Part shown: piece after piece, positions 5,518-5,525 of the stretch
Layout of the letters: each line of letters starts with the position of its first letter
How positions within the stretch are numbered: position 1 is the first letter of the stretch
DNA from: Deltaproteobacteria bacterium
Lineage (GTDB): Bacteria > Desulfobacterota > Desulfobacteria > Desulfobacterales > JAUVGT01
Direction of reading: 5' to 3'
Length of the DNA: 5,525 bases
NCBI GenBank assembly: GCA_030593645.1
Contig: JAUVGT010000337.1
Coordinates: 1 to 5,525, forward strand
Notes under the pieces: model-generated
Databases searched by the model: none
What the model saw: only the letters and a program-made list of their open reading frames with translations
What the model was told of the DNA's origin: nothing
Translations under genes and position numbers: made by a program

Positions 5518-5525
5518 TCCTGTCT

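Overview
This window looks like a stretch of chromosome from a moderately AT-rich, anaerobic Gram-negative bacterium, most likely a Desulfobacterota (Desulfobacterales-type) sulfate reducer or relative. That placement is inferred from the style of the proteins (a radical SAM enzyme paired with a tiny Cys/Trp-rich protein, and argC and folD as neighbours) and from the GTTTCGTAAAAAGTCC-type palindromic intergenic repeats. No rRNA or other decisive marker is present.

Layout, left to right. (1) 1-148: a long imperfect palindromic repeat, copy 1. (2) 196-1328, + strand: a two-gene unit made of a 63-residue protein with a C-x2-C...H-x3-C pattern and, 14 bases on, a 308-residue radical SAM enzyme with a probable auxiliary Fe-S (twitch-like) region. 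(3) 1415-2329, - strand: a membrane-anchored coiled-coil M23 peptidase, convergent with the radical SAM gene and carrying a near-consensus sigma-70 promoter at 2424-2452. (4) 2330-2982: an AT-rich region without a convincing gene; it holds perfect palindromes and a candidate minus-strand promoter and terminator. (5) 2983-3143: copy 2 of the palindromic repeat, flanked by a 9-bp direct repeat and sitting against the stem-loop that follows folD. (6) 3188-4096, - strand: folD. (7) 4314-5351, - strand: argC. (8) 5352-5525: the argC upstream region, with a Rho-independent terminator-like hairpin only about 30 bases before argC, further palindromes, and a short 9-10 bp tandem array.

The genes do not form one pathway. 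folD (one-carbon/folate metabolism) and argC (arginine biosynthesis) are housekeeping genes on the same strand but 217 bp apart, with a possible separate folD promoter. The M23 peptidase is a stand-alone cell-envelope gene. The part most likely to be an undescribed system is the small Cys/Trp protein with its radical SAM partner. The small protein could be a substrate, a metal-binding accessory or a scaffold for the enzyme; nothing in the sequence decides between these.

The two palindromic repeats match at 102 of 105 positions in their shared core and share the same 26-bp duplicated left end. They lie in direct orientation about 3 kb apart around the small-protein/radical SAM/peptidase block. 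They look like non-autonomous mobile (MITE-like) elements.
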